From assembly GCA_021234155.1 (NCBI GenBank), contig JAJEKV010000049.1:3563487-3627486 (forward strand): a stretch of DNA of 64,000 bases, read 5' to 3'. Within the stretch, counting starts at the first letter, position 1; each line of letters begins with the position of its first letter. This document shows positions 11,330 through 21,738 of this stretch, in pieces. This DNA is from Isoetes taiwanensis. Lineage: Eukaryota > Streptophyta > Lycopodiopsida > Isoetales > Isoetaceae. The position numbers were made by a program, and so were the translations under genes. The notes under the pieces were generated by a model, which worked only from the letters and a program-made list of their open reading frames with translations, had not been told where the DNA came from and made no database searches.

Positions 11330-11760
11330 TAGCAGTGAAAGTTGAGCCTAGCCTCGTGGCCGCTGCCATCATTAAAAGCCCAGAGGCTTTGACAAAGGCC
11401 AAAACAGCAAGAATTACAAAAATATAACCTCTAATGAGGCAGAGTATCAAGCTTTGATTGCAGGTTCCGTGAAGCTTACATGATGGGAATCAAGAAGTCG
11501 AATATAAAGGGAGACTCTCACTGTGGTGCAATCAAGTCCAAGAGGTATACCAAACCAAGCATTCAAGGTTAGTACAACTTAAAGAAGAGGTTTTGGGACT
11601 ATTAGACAAATTTGAGGCCCGGACTATAGAGCATATCCCTAGGCATTTGAATAGTGAAGTAGACAAGCTAGCTAAAGGTACCATAATGGATTTTTTAGTC
11701 AAGGAGCCTTTCAGAAGAAGAGCTGAACCTCTCAGACTTGTCCAATTCTAACTATAGGGA
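11330..11760 (+). pseudogene. E1 extra RNase H-like domain, upstream of RT
   Basis: Across frameshifts the sequence reads NEAEYQALIAG near 11430, EAYMMGIKKSNIKGDS near 11472-11516, then QTKHSRLVQLKEEVLGLLDKF-like sequence near 11560-11615 and EHIPRHLNSEVDKLAKGT near 11630-11680. A-E-Y-x-A-L, the G-D-S strand and N-x-x-x-D-x-L-A-K are the E, D and D motifs of RNase H type 1 in the plant/archaeal-like branch. It is additional to the normal RNase H after RT and lies before RT. E2 has the same arrangement. Confidence 0.65.
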
Positions 11761-11989
11761 TAGAGGAGGCAAGCAGAGAGCAAGTCATTTGTATCCAAAA
11801 GAATGGCCAAACTAGAACCCCGAAAGTTGGTCCAAAAGCTCCCCCGAGCCTTGCTTTAACTCATTTCCTATGTCAGGTCAAGAATTCTCGATGATGTCTT
11901 TGCTTGGGATTACTCTGAACTAAAAGGAATTCCCCCTCTAAAGCAAAATTTGAAATAAAAGTAAAAGATGGCTCGATCCTGCTCAATGT

Positions 11990-12880
11990 AAATTAAGGAG
12001 GATAAATTCGTCTTGTCGCCACTTATCTATGAAGAATTAAAAACTATGGAGAGTTCTAAGCTGATATGTGAGACATTGAACCTCGAGTGGTTGTCTTGCA
12101 TTGTGCCACCAAGAAGAGAAGTGGCCAACTTAGAATTTGTATTGATTATAGAGATATCAATAAGGTTACAATCAAAGACCGCTATCCCCTACCATTTCTA
12201 GAAGAAGTTTTGCATACCATGAGTGGAAAAGAAGTCTATTCTCTTATGGATGGCTTCTCTGGTTTCAACCAAATAGAAGTTGATCCTTTATCACAGCCAA
12301 AAACTGCCTTCATTACACCTTGGGGAACTTATATGATGCTAAGAATGCCATTTGCTTTGAAAAATGCCCCCCGCAACCTTTCGTGAGGGCAATGAACAAT
12401 ATTTTTGAGTCATTATCTCCCCAAGATTTCGTGGCTTTTCTCGATGATTTGACTCTGGCCACCTCTTTGGAAGATCATCTCAAAACAATCTCTAATATGT
12501 TTTCTTTGTGCAGATCCAGTGGTGTGAACTTAAATCCAAAGAAGTGTTTGTTTTTGACTGACAAAGGTGTGCTGTTAGGCCATCAGATATCAGAGGAAGG
12601 AGTTCAGATTGTCGCAGCAAGCCGACAAAGAGTTCTCGACCTCCCAGTACCTAAAACATTGAAGCAGATCAAAGGTTTTGTTGGTACACTTCAAGGCTTG
12701 AGGATCTACATCCCAAACTTCTCTCACATTTTGAGACCTATCACCAAGCTCACCAAAGTAGGGTATGTATCTAAAAATACAAGTCAAAAAGTTCCAGTTG
12801 AGTGGAATGAAGATTGCCAAAGGGCATTTGAATTGATCAAAGAAGAGCTCAAAGAAGAAGGTAACACTTCTGGCCCCTAA
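11990..12880 (+). pseudogene. E1 reverse transcriptase
   Basis: RT fingers and palm across several frames: SGQLRICIDYRDINKVTIKD (12110-12170), PLPFLEEVL, SLMDGFSGFNQIEVD, TAFITPWGTYMMLRMPFALK, then FVAFLDDLTLAT at about 12430 with the catalytic D-D pair, and NLNPKKCLFLTDKGVLLGHQ. The thumb or connection region GFVGTLQGLRIYIPNFSHIL follows. It copies the element RNA to cDNA. At least three frameshifts break it. Confidence 0.9.
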
Positions 12881-13320
12881 ACCAAATGAAGATTTCCAAG
12901 TTTATATAACAGTTACATCATTTGCTGTAGGATTAGCCTTATTTCAGAACAAAAGGGTACTAAATTATGCAGGAAAGCAGTGGTCAGACACAGAGGTGAA
13001 TTACCCAGTCCTAGAGAAGTCTGCTGCTGCCCTAATATTTTTGACCACTAAATTTCCCCATCTTCTGATGCAAGCTCCAAAGATTCAAGTCTATATGAAG
13101 GTCAATCCTCTTCCAATGTTGTATGGTAAACAAGCCCTGAAGACCAAGTTCTATAAGTGGGCTGCCATGCTTCAAGACTTTGCCATTGAAGTCCATCTTG
13201 TCAAAGCAGAAAAGGATCCGAGTAGTTTCATACCCTATGCCTTCTACAAATATGATTTGACCTCTGAAGAGGATCAAACAGAAGAAGAGGTATGTCATTT
13301 AGTTGGAGAAACCAGGTCTT
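12881..13320 (+). pseudogene. E1 RNase H (gypsy type), degenerate
   Basis: FQVYITVTSFAVGLALFQNK, NYAGKQWSDTEVNYPVLEKS and the tail DFAIEVHLVKAEKDPSSFIP follow RT directly, the place of the standard gypsy RNase H that degrades the RNA strand. The first catalytic Asp of the usual T-D-A-S is replaced (TVTSFA), as it is in E2 (TVTKKA). This suggests that the domain after RT has lost catalysis as a family trait while the extra RNase H upstream carries the catalytic motifs. That reading is inference. Confidence 0.7.
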
Positions 13321-14573
13321 GGATGCAACCCATTGTCAATTATCTAAGACATCAAGAGATCCCTGCCACATTTTCACCATCTGAGAAAGTTAAGTTTAGA
13401 AGAAGATGTCTAACATATGTGCTGGTTGAGAACATTTTATGTAGGAAGATGCCTTCACAGATTTTGTTGAGGTGCTTGGCTGAAGAAGAACAGGTACAAG
13501 CTCTAAGACATGCTCATGACCTCTGCTATGGTGGACATTATTCTATGGATGCCACAGCCAAGAAAATTCTAAGTTCTGGATACTATTGGCCTACACTTCA
13601 TCATGATGTCAAAAGGTATGTGCAGAGTTGTTCTGGCTGTCAAAAGCATGCCAAAGAACGCCTCAAGGTACCTCCCTTTCACCTATTGTGGCCCCCGCCC
13701 ATTTCTGGTTTGGGGATTAGATTTTGTTGGTCCTATACATCCATCTTCCTCTGCCAAACATGAATACATCCTAGTTGCTACAGACTTCTTCACTAAATGG
13801 GCTGAAGCAACTCCATTGACAAGTGCAAATGCAGATACCACAGCAAGTTTCCTACTCTCTAATATATGTGCTAGGTTTGGAGTACCATTGAAGATTGTTT
13901 CTGACAGAGGAACGCCTTTTGTGAATGAAGTAATAGACAAGCTTACCCAATTGCTTGAGATAAGACATACAAAAGTTCTCGCTTACTACCCTCGTGGAAA
14001 TGGCCAAAGCGTAATCCACCAATAAGACTCGATATCCATTATGAAGAAGACAAGAGATAGGTTTCCAAGAAGCTGGCATACAAAGTTGATCTATGCCCTC
14101 GGTCCTACAGAACCACTTATAAAGTGGCTATAAAAACACTCCCCCTCTATTGTATATGGTACTAGCGCCATTCTACCCTTTGAGTTGCGTGTACTTTCGC
14201 CAAGGATGATGCAAATACAAGTCAAAAGTGAAGAGGATGCTATCTCGGTGCAAAGCAGCAGCAGATGCTAGCCCTTGAGGAACTCGTGAGATAAGACTCC
14301 TGTGTGATAACAGATCACAAGATGAAAATCAAGAAGAAATTTGACAAACAAGCAAGAGAAGTCAACTATCGGGTTGGTGATTTGGTGCTTAAGTTAGCTA
14401 AAAAAACAGAGATCCCACTCTAGGTAAGTTTTCTCGCAAATTGGGAAGGTCCATTTGTCATTTCTTCACATGCCGGAGTAAACTCATATTACTTACAAGA
14501 GTTAGAGTCCGAGAGGATTTTGCCAAATCCTCTCAATGCACAAAGACTTGAAAGCTTATTGGATCTAAACTAG
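13321..14573 (+). pseudogene. E1 integrase
   Basis: The N-terminal zinc domain shows H-x3-H in RHAHDLCYGGHYS and C-x2-C in QSCSGCQKH. The catalytic core shows GLDFVGP (first D), FFTKWAEA, FGVPLKIVSDRGTPFVNEV (second D) and YYPRGNGQ, after which the expected Glu is lost (SVIHQ). The C-terminal part reads KKKFDKQAREVNYRVGDLVL and the GPF motif NWEGPFVISSHAG, ending LLDLN near 14573. No chromodomain. Two frameshifts near 13690 and 14020 and an in-frame stop are present. Confidence 0.85.
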
Positions 14574-15642
14574 CTAATGCTAGTTAGTATAGTTGTAGGT
14601 AGTCTAAAAAAAGGTTGAAGTAGTTGAAATCGTTCTAGATATGATTTGCTAACACTATGGGGAGAAAACAATAAAAAGAAGAAAAGTGAAAAAGAAAAAG
14701 TATGTGTTTTGATCTTTAACATTGTCATTTGCGGTGTTCATTAGTTGTTTCCGCTTAAAGCCAGCCGTAAAAAACCATTGCCTCCTAAAGTTGTGCTCAC
14801 ATGCAGGAACTCAAAATCATCATGAACAGTTTTGTTGAACATCTCGTGATGAATACCGTGGATTGAAGTACTAATCTAAGTCATCATGTCATTTTGCAGG
14901 ACCATCCTAGTCTTCCATACCATTCATTTTTCATTTATTGGCTTCCCATTCATATAAGCCTTGCTCATACTTTTATTCATCACCTACAGTGCCGCTATTC
15001 ATCCCCGTGCATCATAAAAAGCGCCTCCTAACTCTCTATTTCATGTTATTTGCGGGATCATCCTTTACCCACTAGCCGCCTTTTATACCACCGCCATTTT
15101 TCTTTTTGGGCAAATTTGCAGGACCATTACATCTTCTAGAATGTGTCTGCACCCTTCCATAACATTCTAGCTTCATCCAAGACTCCTACAAGAATGGGTA
15201 GCTGAAATCCTAAAAGTATCAAGTTTTATTCACAAGATCACTGAAGCAGATTTTGGACGCTCCCCAAGTTTCAACACTTATGGGAAGTCAAAAGAACATG
15301 GTAGCAGACCCTACAAGTTACAAAGGTTCAAAAGTTGTCTTTGTGGTTCAAAGTTGCGTAATTCATCACCAAAAAATGTGAAGTACACATAGTTCTATCC
15401 AGTTTCCTATTTCGCACCATTTTCCATTCATGAAGACCTCAAGAAAACCTTATATTATCTCTCGTGAATGTGATATGCATTGATTTGGCATTCACTCTCA
15501 TATATTTGCACTTTTCGTGATGCTTTTATGTCGTGATTCTAAGAAGCTCGATATTTGAAAGGATAATTCAGATCCGATGATGTCGAGAAGTTTTTTAACA
15601 GTTTCAAGGCCGGGGACCAGCCATTTTTTCTTTTTATAAAGA
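14574..15642 (+). other. E1 3' non-coding region and motif before the LTR
   Basis: No frame on either strand comparable to the antisense frame of E2. AAGGCCGGGGACCAGCC at about 15606-15622 is shared with the equivalent place in E2 (GGGGACCAGCC); the few bases before the LTR read TTTATAAAGA. The shared motif may be part of an extended polypurine or packaging signal. Confidence 0.5.
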
Positions 15643-17543
15643 TGTTGCCCCTTGAAGTGGCAACATGAAGAAGAGATGAAGATATGAAGAAAATTCTAAG
15701 TATTGAGGAGCTATTAAGGAAAAGTATCAGGCTGGAAGAGAATCTAGGCCAGGTGAGTACCCCCGCCAAATCCTCTAGCCAAAACTAGCCATCCTTGATT
15801 TTTCCCAAATTTTTGAGCCTATCTCCTATTTTTTTCTTTGAATTTCCCTATCGCTAGCCAAATATGCTTCTAAAGATGCCTAAAAATCCAAAAATGCCAA
15901 AAATCTATACCTTTGCCAAGTGGCATCCTAGTCATCATCCTAAAGTGCCAAAGATGTCAAAAAGTCAAGTGAAAGTCAAAATGGAAAGCCAAAAGGCACA
16001 CTTTCTAAAAAATACCCTTGCCACGCCATCAAGAGTCAAAATGCCACCTAGGATGGCCACCTTGTTCAAAAAAAATGCTTTGTCATCCAACTTGGGTTAT
16101 ATCTTTGCCACTTGGGCCAAAAATCATGCCACCTCATCAAAAAAATATCAAGGGGCATTTAAAATCTAAAATTCACTTAGGCAAAAAGCCATGTTTGACT
16201 TTGCCACATCATCCTTCACTATGCCAAGTCATCATTTCATCATGTCACCATCCATTGCCCACCACCATTGATTCACCTTTTTAGCCAAAAAATCAAAGTG
16301 CCATTTTTCAAAATTTGACCACATCATCTTGTAGCCCCAATGAAAATATGCCACCCGCACAAAAACTTCCAAAAAGACCCTATATAGACCTTTAAATTCC
16401 ACTTCTTGGGAATCGTGCCTTTGAAAAAAATATAAAAAATTGTCCTATTCTACCCCCGAGACCTAGATTCCTTTCCACCAATCACCCCCATCCACGTGGC
16501 TCACCCACGCGTGGGGGCTGGAGGTACCGAATCCCACGTGGGCAAGACACGCCAATTTAAAAGTTTGCGTGGATTGGGCTATATATCCCGGGCTGACTTT
16601 TTTTCGATTTTGGCCTGTGGGATATATCCATTGAAGAAAATTCTCGCCAAGATCCATTAGGGTTCTATGATTCTCGGCCTCCCCGCAATTTGAGTGATGC
16701 AGAGCAATTCACTCGATCATAATCGACTTCGGAACCAATCGAATCATGAAGAAGATGTGAATTAATAGAGATCATGCCAAGAACAGTAGTATTGCCTATT
16801 TTTGGGAAAAAGAGTTCAGAGCCATATACGCACAAATTGGAGCTCTAACTACCCCGACATGTGTCTATAAAGACGATCCGAGCCAGATTCTATAGCAGGA
16901 GAGGAGATTTTTGATTAGAAACCCGCCCTTGTTCTTGAAAGCCAATATTCGAAGTTCTCGATACAAATTCTATTTCAGAGTGATCGAATGGATTACCCGA
17001 CAAAGTGTATTATGTTCCTAAGATAATCCGAGAAAAGTTTTCTTGAGCAATTCATGGTGTTTCCCCTTTCTTCAATCGATTGAAAGTGTTTTTTCAAAAA
17101 ATTAGGGTTTTCCCATTTTTACGTGTCACCCATTTCTCGCTTAACTTTGCCACTTAATTCCCCATCAATCTTTATCAACAAATGAGTTGAAATCAATTCA
17201 AGTTATCCGATATTATCTAGATTTAGCTAAATTGATAGCTATTCCGCCGTAATTTGTTCAAAAAATTCATCCCAGATTCAAAGGAAGTTTGTCTCAGATC
17301 CCCAAGTTTTTCTTCAATCATTTTCACTACTTTGTTGCGTAAAAAATCCCACCATACACCCGCATTCACATATCACCTCATTTCCTCATGTTTGCACCTC
17401 TTTTCTCATCTTTTCACATCCCTCACCACATCTTTGGCTCTCTCGCACCCTAAACACGTAATTTGGCAAGTATCTTTTAGGAAATCCCACAATTTAGAGA
17501 TTTGTGCATCACGCTTTTGCAAAGGATTCGTGGAAAGACAACA
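15643..17543 (+). repeat. E1 3' LTR
   Basis: Near-identical to 7334-9231, with the same terminal hairpin and end GGAAAGACAACA. Differences are mostly single-base indels and substitutions. The LINE sequence resumes at 17544. Confidence 0.92.
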
Positions 17544-20396
17544 AATGCTTTAAGTGCCTCGCGATCTTTCTTTGTCCCGACTGACGACTGCTTTTCGCAC
17601 ACCCCGGCGTGGAGAACCACCGAGCTTGCTTGTCTTTCCAAAGCAGGATTTCGTTGGGGACCCATTGCCGCGGGCTAAAGCAAGGTGGGGCAAGCGTGTA
17701 TCAGCCATAGCGACCACCTTTTGGAAGTAAACGATATGGCGTTCCAATGCAGCCCTCGTTGAAGGGGTAGAAAGCCTGCCTCCTCGGAGTAGGATCCGTA
17801 TGGAATCGTGGACTTCACCCCGTGGCCCGCGCCAAGAAGGCCTTCGTGACCGCCGAGGTCATTCCAAGTGTTGAGGGATATCACCGGACCCCACACTACG
17901 CCCCATACAAAAGGACCGGCTCAACCAAGGCCCAAACAAATGTGGACTGGTGGCCTCGTGCATACAACTCGTCGTGTGTGGTCATTGTTGTTCCGCATGG
18001 CATATAGTGCTTTCCAACCATTTGGACCCGCGAACCGAGATAGCCGCAGATCCCAATGGGTGGTAGTTGAGAACTCAATCCCCAAGTACTTGTAGGTCGG
18101 AGCCCTCTCTACCTCCCGCCCCGGTAAGTGAATGTGGGAAGCCTTGGTTGACGGATGATGCAACTAGCAAACACCCTAGTTTTGGCCAAGTTAACTTCGC
18201 ATGCCGTTGAATTGGCAAAAAGTGTCAAGAGCATCCAGTGACGTTGCATGTCCTCGGGGTATAGGCCATGAGGTTGACATCATCGCATATATGAGTTGCC
18301 GGATTGTGTGATGCATGAGATGTCGCCGCGACCTCCATGTTCGAGAGAGCCAATCTTCCAACCGATCAATGTATAGGCCAAAGAGTGTGGGGAGGGGGCA
18401 ACCCCGACGCGACTCAATGCTACCGATCACCGGGCTGTGCCGCCGATGTGATACGGCCCGAGCATGCCTCGTGCAGCCTATATATACCGCATTTTGCAAG
18501 TCCGGGGGTGTCCCCAAACCGCCGCTAATCGGCCCCATAGCTTGTTGCGGGTAATCGCGGTCGAACGCTTTTGCAAAATCCACTTAAACAACAAGATGTG
18601 TTCTGGCCGGCGATTCTCGCTATCTTCAATCAATGTGCGCAGAGTGAAAATATGATCAATAGTGGAATGTTTGGGCTAAAACCCGCCTGTGTAAGAGCTC
18701 AGACCTCCGCTTCTCCTCGCCCATATTGTCACCGCCGCTCAAGGATGCCAGCCAACAGTTTTGCAAAGAGAGAGCTGACCATAATAGTACGGTAGTTGGC
18801 CGGGCATTGAGGGTCCCCTGCTTTGTATATGGGCACTACCCTACTAGTGGTCCATTGCGTAGGGAAGCCTTCTCGCAATGCGCTATTGAACAATGCCGAG
18901 GAGGAGGCAGTAATGGAGGCCCAAAGCCCATTCGAAGTTACGCACCGCATGCCATCTAAATCTGCTACCTTCCCATTAGCTAGACGCCAGAGGCCCATGA
19001 TGACATCCCCTCGCGGATAAAACCGAGCCATGCCTATCTGTGGAGGGATGGTGCCGCCCCCGAAGCGGGTCGTGCATGTATTGCAAGTACTTGTACTCCA
19101 TTGCTCCGAGGTGATGTTCCCCGTGGGTCAATGCGGGCTTGCTCAAGACCCCGCTCCGAATGTCCGGGTGCCGGTCCAGAGACCAAACATCTCAAGGTCG
19201 ATGCTCGCGAGGTATCCGCCTTCTTGTTCTTGAGAAAGGAGCTGTATTGACCGATGGCATGTGGGGGGAGATGGGATCGGTGACTTGCCGAGTGTGCGCC
19301 CCAGCCCCGGACACTCATCATCAAACCACCGCTATGGGGAAGGTGGTAGTGCCTGAGGTTCGCCGTGAGCGGCCTCTCCCAAAGCATCTTTCTGCAGCCG
19401 TCAGAAGCAGATGAGTCAGCTGAGCAGATTGCTCTTGAAGTGTGGGGAGTTGCAGCAGTCCCGCCAGATCATGCTCAAGCAACTGGGCATAGGTCCCTGC
19501 ACGGTCGTAGTCCAGGCACAGCTGGGGCACACGGTGTGTTGAGGTAGTAGATGCACGGGGAGCCTCCCAATGGAGATGCATGAACAGGGGCCGGTGGTCC
19601 GAGTCTACTCGCCCCGAGTGTAAGTGTCTGTCCCGATGGAAAAATGAGTAACCAGGTGCAGATCCCGTTCCTCAACCAGCAGATAATCCACCACACTGGA
19701 GCCGCCCCCTTGGTTCTCCTGTCTACAAGTGCAGCAGCTGGAAGACGGCCATTGTGCCAACCCATTACAAATAACCAGGTCAAAGATACTACCCAGCAAC
19801 AACAACTGCCTGCCATAGCGCGAAATATGGCTGTCGTCTGATATCCTTGACCAAGCCACCTCTGCGGGGTTCAACTGCAAGACGTCCTCTGCCAGGGACT
19901 CAAATTTTAGAACCTCGCCGGCCCCGCGGTGCATTAAAGTCGCCAAGCAACATAACCCCCGCCTAACCGCTTTGCCTGGCCAGATGTCATCATATAGATT
20001 GACATAGGGCTCCAATCGATCCACTTCCGAATGAGTGTTATAAAAGTTGCTCTCGGCATGTGGAAAGTAGCATGTTGCTATGAGAAGAGTGTCGCCACTG
20101 TCATGCTGCACTCGCACCCACAAGTAGCGATTGTACCTATCTGTTTTGTGCAACGAGACTGAGTGCCTCAAGGTTGCATGGTAGTAGCAGGCAACCCCGC
20201 CATGCCCTCGCTTGCCTGTGCACTCATTGAACACCGAGAAATGCAAATAGCCTGGGAGGTCCGGTAGTCTGTGCCCTGCATGCTCCCATATTTCCATGAG
20301 GAAAATGAGATCCATATCTGGTGCAATAGCGTTGAGACTCTCGCCTTTCTGCCAGGGGAAGCCCCGACAGTTCCAAGACACCATCCGGAGGAACAA
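17544..20396 (-). pseudogene. LINE-1 ORF2, endonuclease and reverse transcriptase (5' part)
   Basis: GC-rich minus-strand LINE. The apurinic-type endonuclease starts at MFLRMVSWNCRGF (20396) with the WN pair and an LMEIWEH block holding the metal-binding Glu; YLWVRVQHDSGDTLLIATCY and a DYLLVEERDL strand follow to about 19605. The RT begins around 19030 with LWRLANGKVADLDG, RVVPIYKAGDPQCPANYRTI and LFAKLLAGILERR. Then come MDFAKAFDR, SRRGCPLPTLFGLYIDRLED and YKYLGIEFS. The YADD box near 18285 is frameshifted (LIYAMM). The C-terminal end is at 6714-7333 beyond E1. It would have nicked target DNA and copied its own RNA; several shifts make it dead. Confidence 0.88.
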
Positions 20397-20720
20397 TTCC
20401 TATTTGTTGGCATTCGATGTGGATGCTCGATGATCTGCCCCGCCAGTGGGGAGCAGTGTGTGTCCGAAGCAAAGCAGCGGAGCGGGCGAGAGAGAGACGC
20501 AAAGAGGGGTATCAAAAGAAGAAGAAGAAGAAGCAGCAGCAGCAGCAAAGCAGCAGAAGTGGCGGCAGCGACGACGATTGCCTCGGCGACCTCAGTGCCG
20601 GCCTGAAAATGCTAAGCTTGCCCCGGGACAAGGCCTCGCAGCCCCTCACGATGGGCGCCCCCGACCGGGCGATTCTTTGTCACGGCGGGACTCCTGTTGC
20701 ATCGGGGTGAGCTTCCCATA
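20397..20720 (-). other. Probable 5' region of LINE-1 with GAA/CAG microsatellite
   Basis: GC-rich sequence continuous in composition with the LINE, upstream of its endonuclease start. It contains a (GAA)n run followed by a (CAG)n run at 20516-20560. No ORF1 is recognised. The composition drops to AT-rich after about 20720, which I take as the approximate end of the LINE. Confidence 0.4.
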
Positions 20721-21738
20721 GCTCTTATATTTGCGATTCTCTAGTACCATCTCTATCTCTTACTTCGTGTACAGTTGTACTTGATTAACGAGCTGCTGGT
20801 TTTGGATAATGCCTCCATAATTTTATGTGCTTGCCTTCTGCATTGTTGCACATTTCCTAAATGATATTGGCAGTTTGGCTACTATTGCAAGTATGCTGCT
20901 CAACTGCATTCGTGTTAGTGGGGTTTGTGGAAATCACAAAGCTTTTTGTGTTCCGCATCTTATGCCATCTGCTCTGCTCTTTAGGTCAGTAAATTCCAAC
21001 ATTAAAATTGGTTCATCTCCTATCCCCCGAGTGCAATATTTATGACCTAGAACAAATTGTCAGGGATAAGCTTTCCATGTTCCCGTTTTTGGGAGATGAG
21101 AAGCAGGGCGTGGGCGGACTTTCAATTTGGCTGGATCAAAGCATCGTCGCTAGGGATCACCACCTGGTTCTTCGCCCCACCTCACCTATAAGCCTGCCTA
21201 GTTCGTTGCCCCTGTTGTTGCTCCACTGCATGCCCCATCCACCATTCCATCTCCTCCGCCACCCATCTGCCTTCATAAGGTAACATCTATTTTTATGTAT
21301 GTGTGTTAACCTTATGTCTAAGTGATACTTCTTTGGATTTTTGAATGTTTGACCATTGGATTGATAAATATAAATAATGAATACATCTACATGTATAAAC
21401 ACATGTAGAGCTTGAAACCTACACGAAGTATAATCAATCAGAGCTTCAATCTGATGAGCTCTGTCTTATAAATCAGGGCTTCAATCTGATGAACTGCAAT
21501 TCTTCTTCTACTTTGCAGCTCCGAAACTAGCAGAGGAAAAGTCAAAATGGTTTTCTTTCGTAAAGATTTTCTAATACAAAATGCGGCGCTTATCAAATCC
21601 CAACTCATCAGATCCCACGGGGCTCATCAAATTGAAACCAACGCAGGCCAAAAAGAAATGTAAAAGCCCAAATTTGTTGCATGGAAACTATGGATAGTTA
21701 TTGCTACTATAGGAGATCTCCTAGTTGTGAAGAAGACC
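20721..21738. other. Intergenic, no gene recognised
   Basis: AT-rich, short frames only. A small direct repeat of GCTTCAATCTGATGA occurs at about 21443 and 21479. The last five bases, AGACC (21734-21738), are the left target duplication of E2. Confidence 0.5.

Larger units (their letters stand above)
7334..17543 (+). mobile_element. E1: Ty3/gypsy LTR retrotransposon with long LTRs
   Basis: A 10.2-kb element bounded by near-identical LTRs of 1898 and 1901 bp (TG...CA ends). Order: LTR, tRNA-Gln primer site, gag with two zinc knuckles, protease, an extra RNase H-like domain, reverse transcriptase, RNase H, integrase, non-coding tail, LTR. RT before integrase makes it Ty3/gypsy (Metaviridae); no chromodomain is seen, and the extra RNase H points to the Tat side of the non-chromovirus clade. 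Coding regions carry many frameshifts. It sits inside LINE-1. I see no 5-bp target duplication (ACAGT versus AATGC). Confidence 0.92.

Noticed and set aside
20417..20710. Plus-strand frame with Lys and Gln runs
   Set aside because: Produced by the GAA/CAG microsatellite in the probable 5' region of LINE-1.
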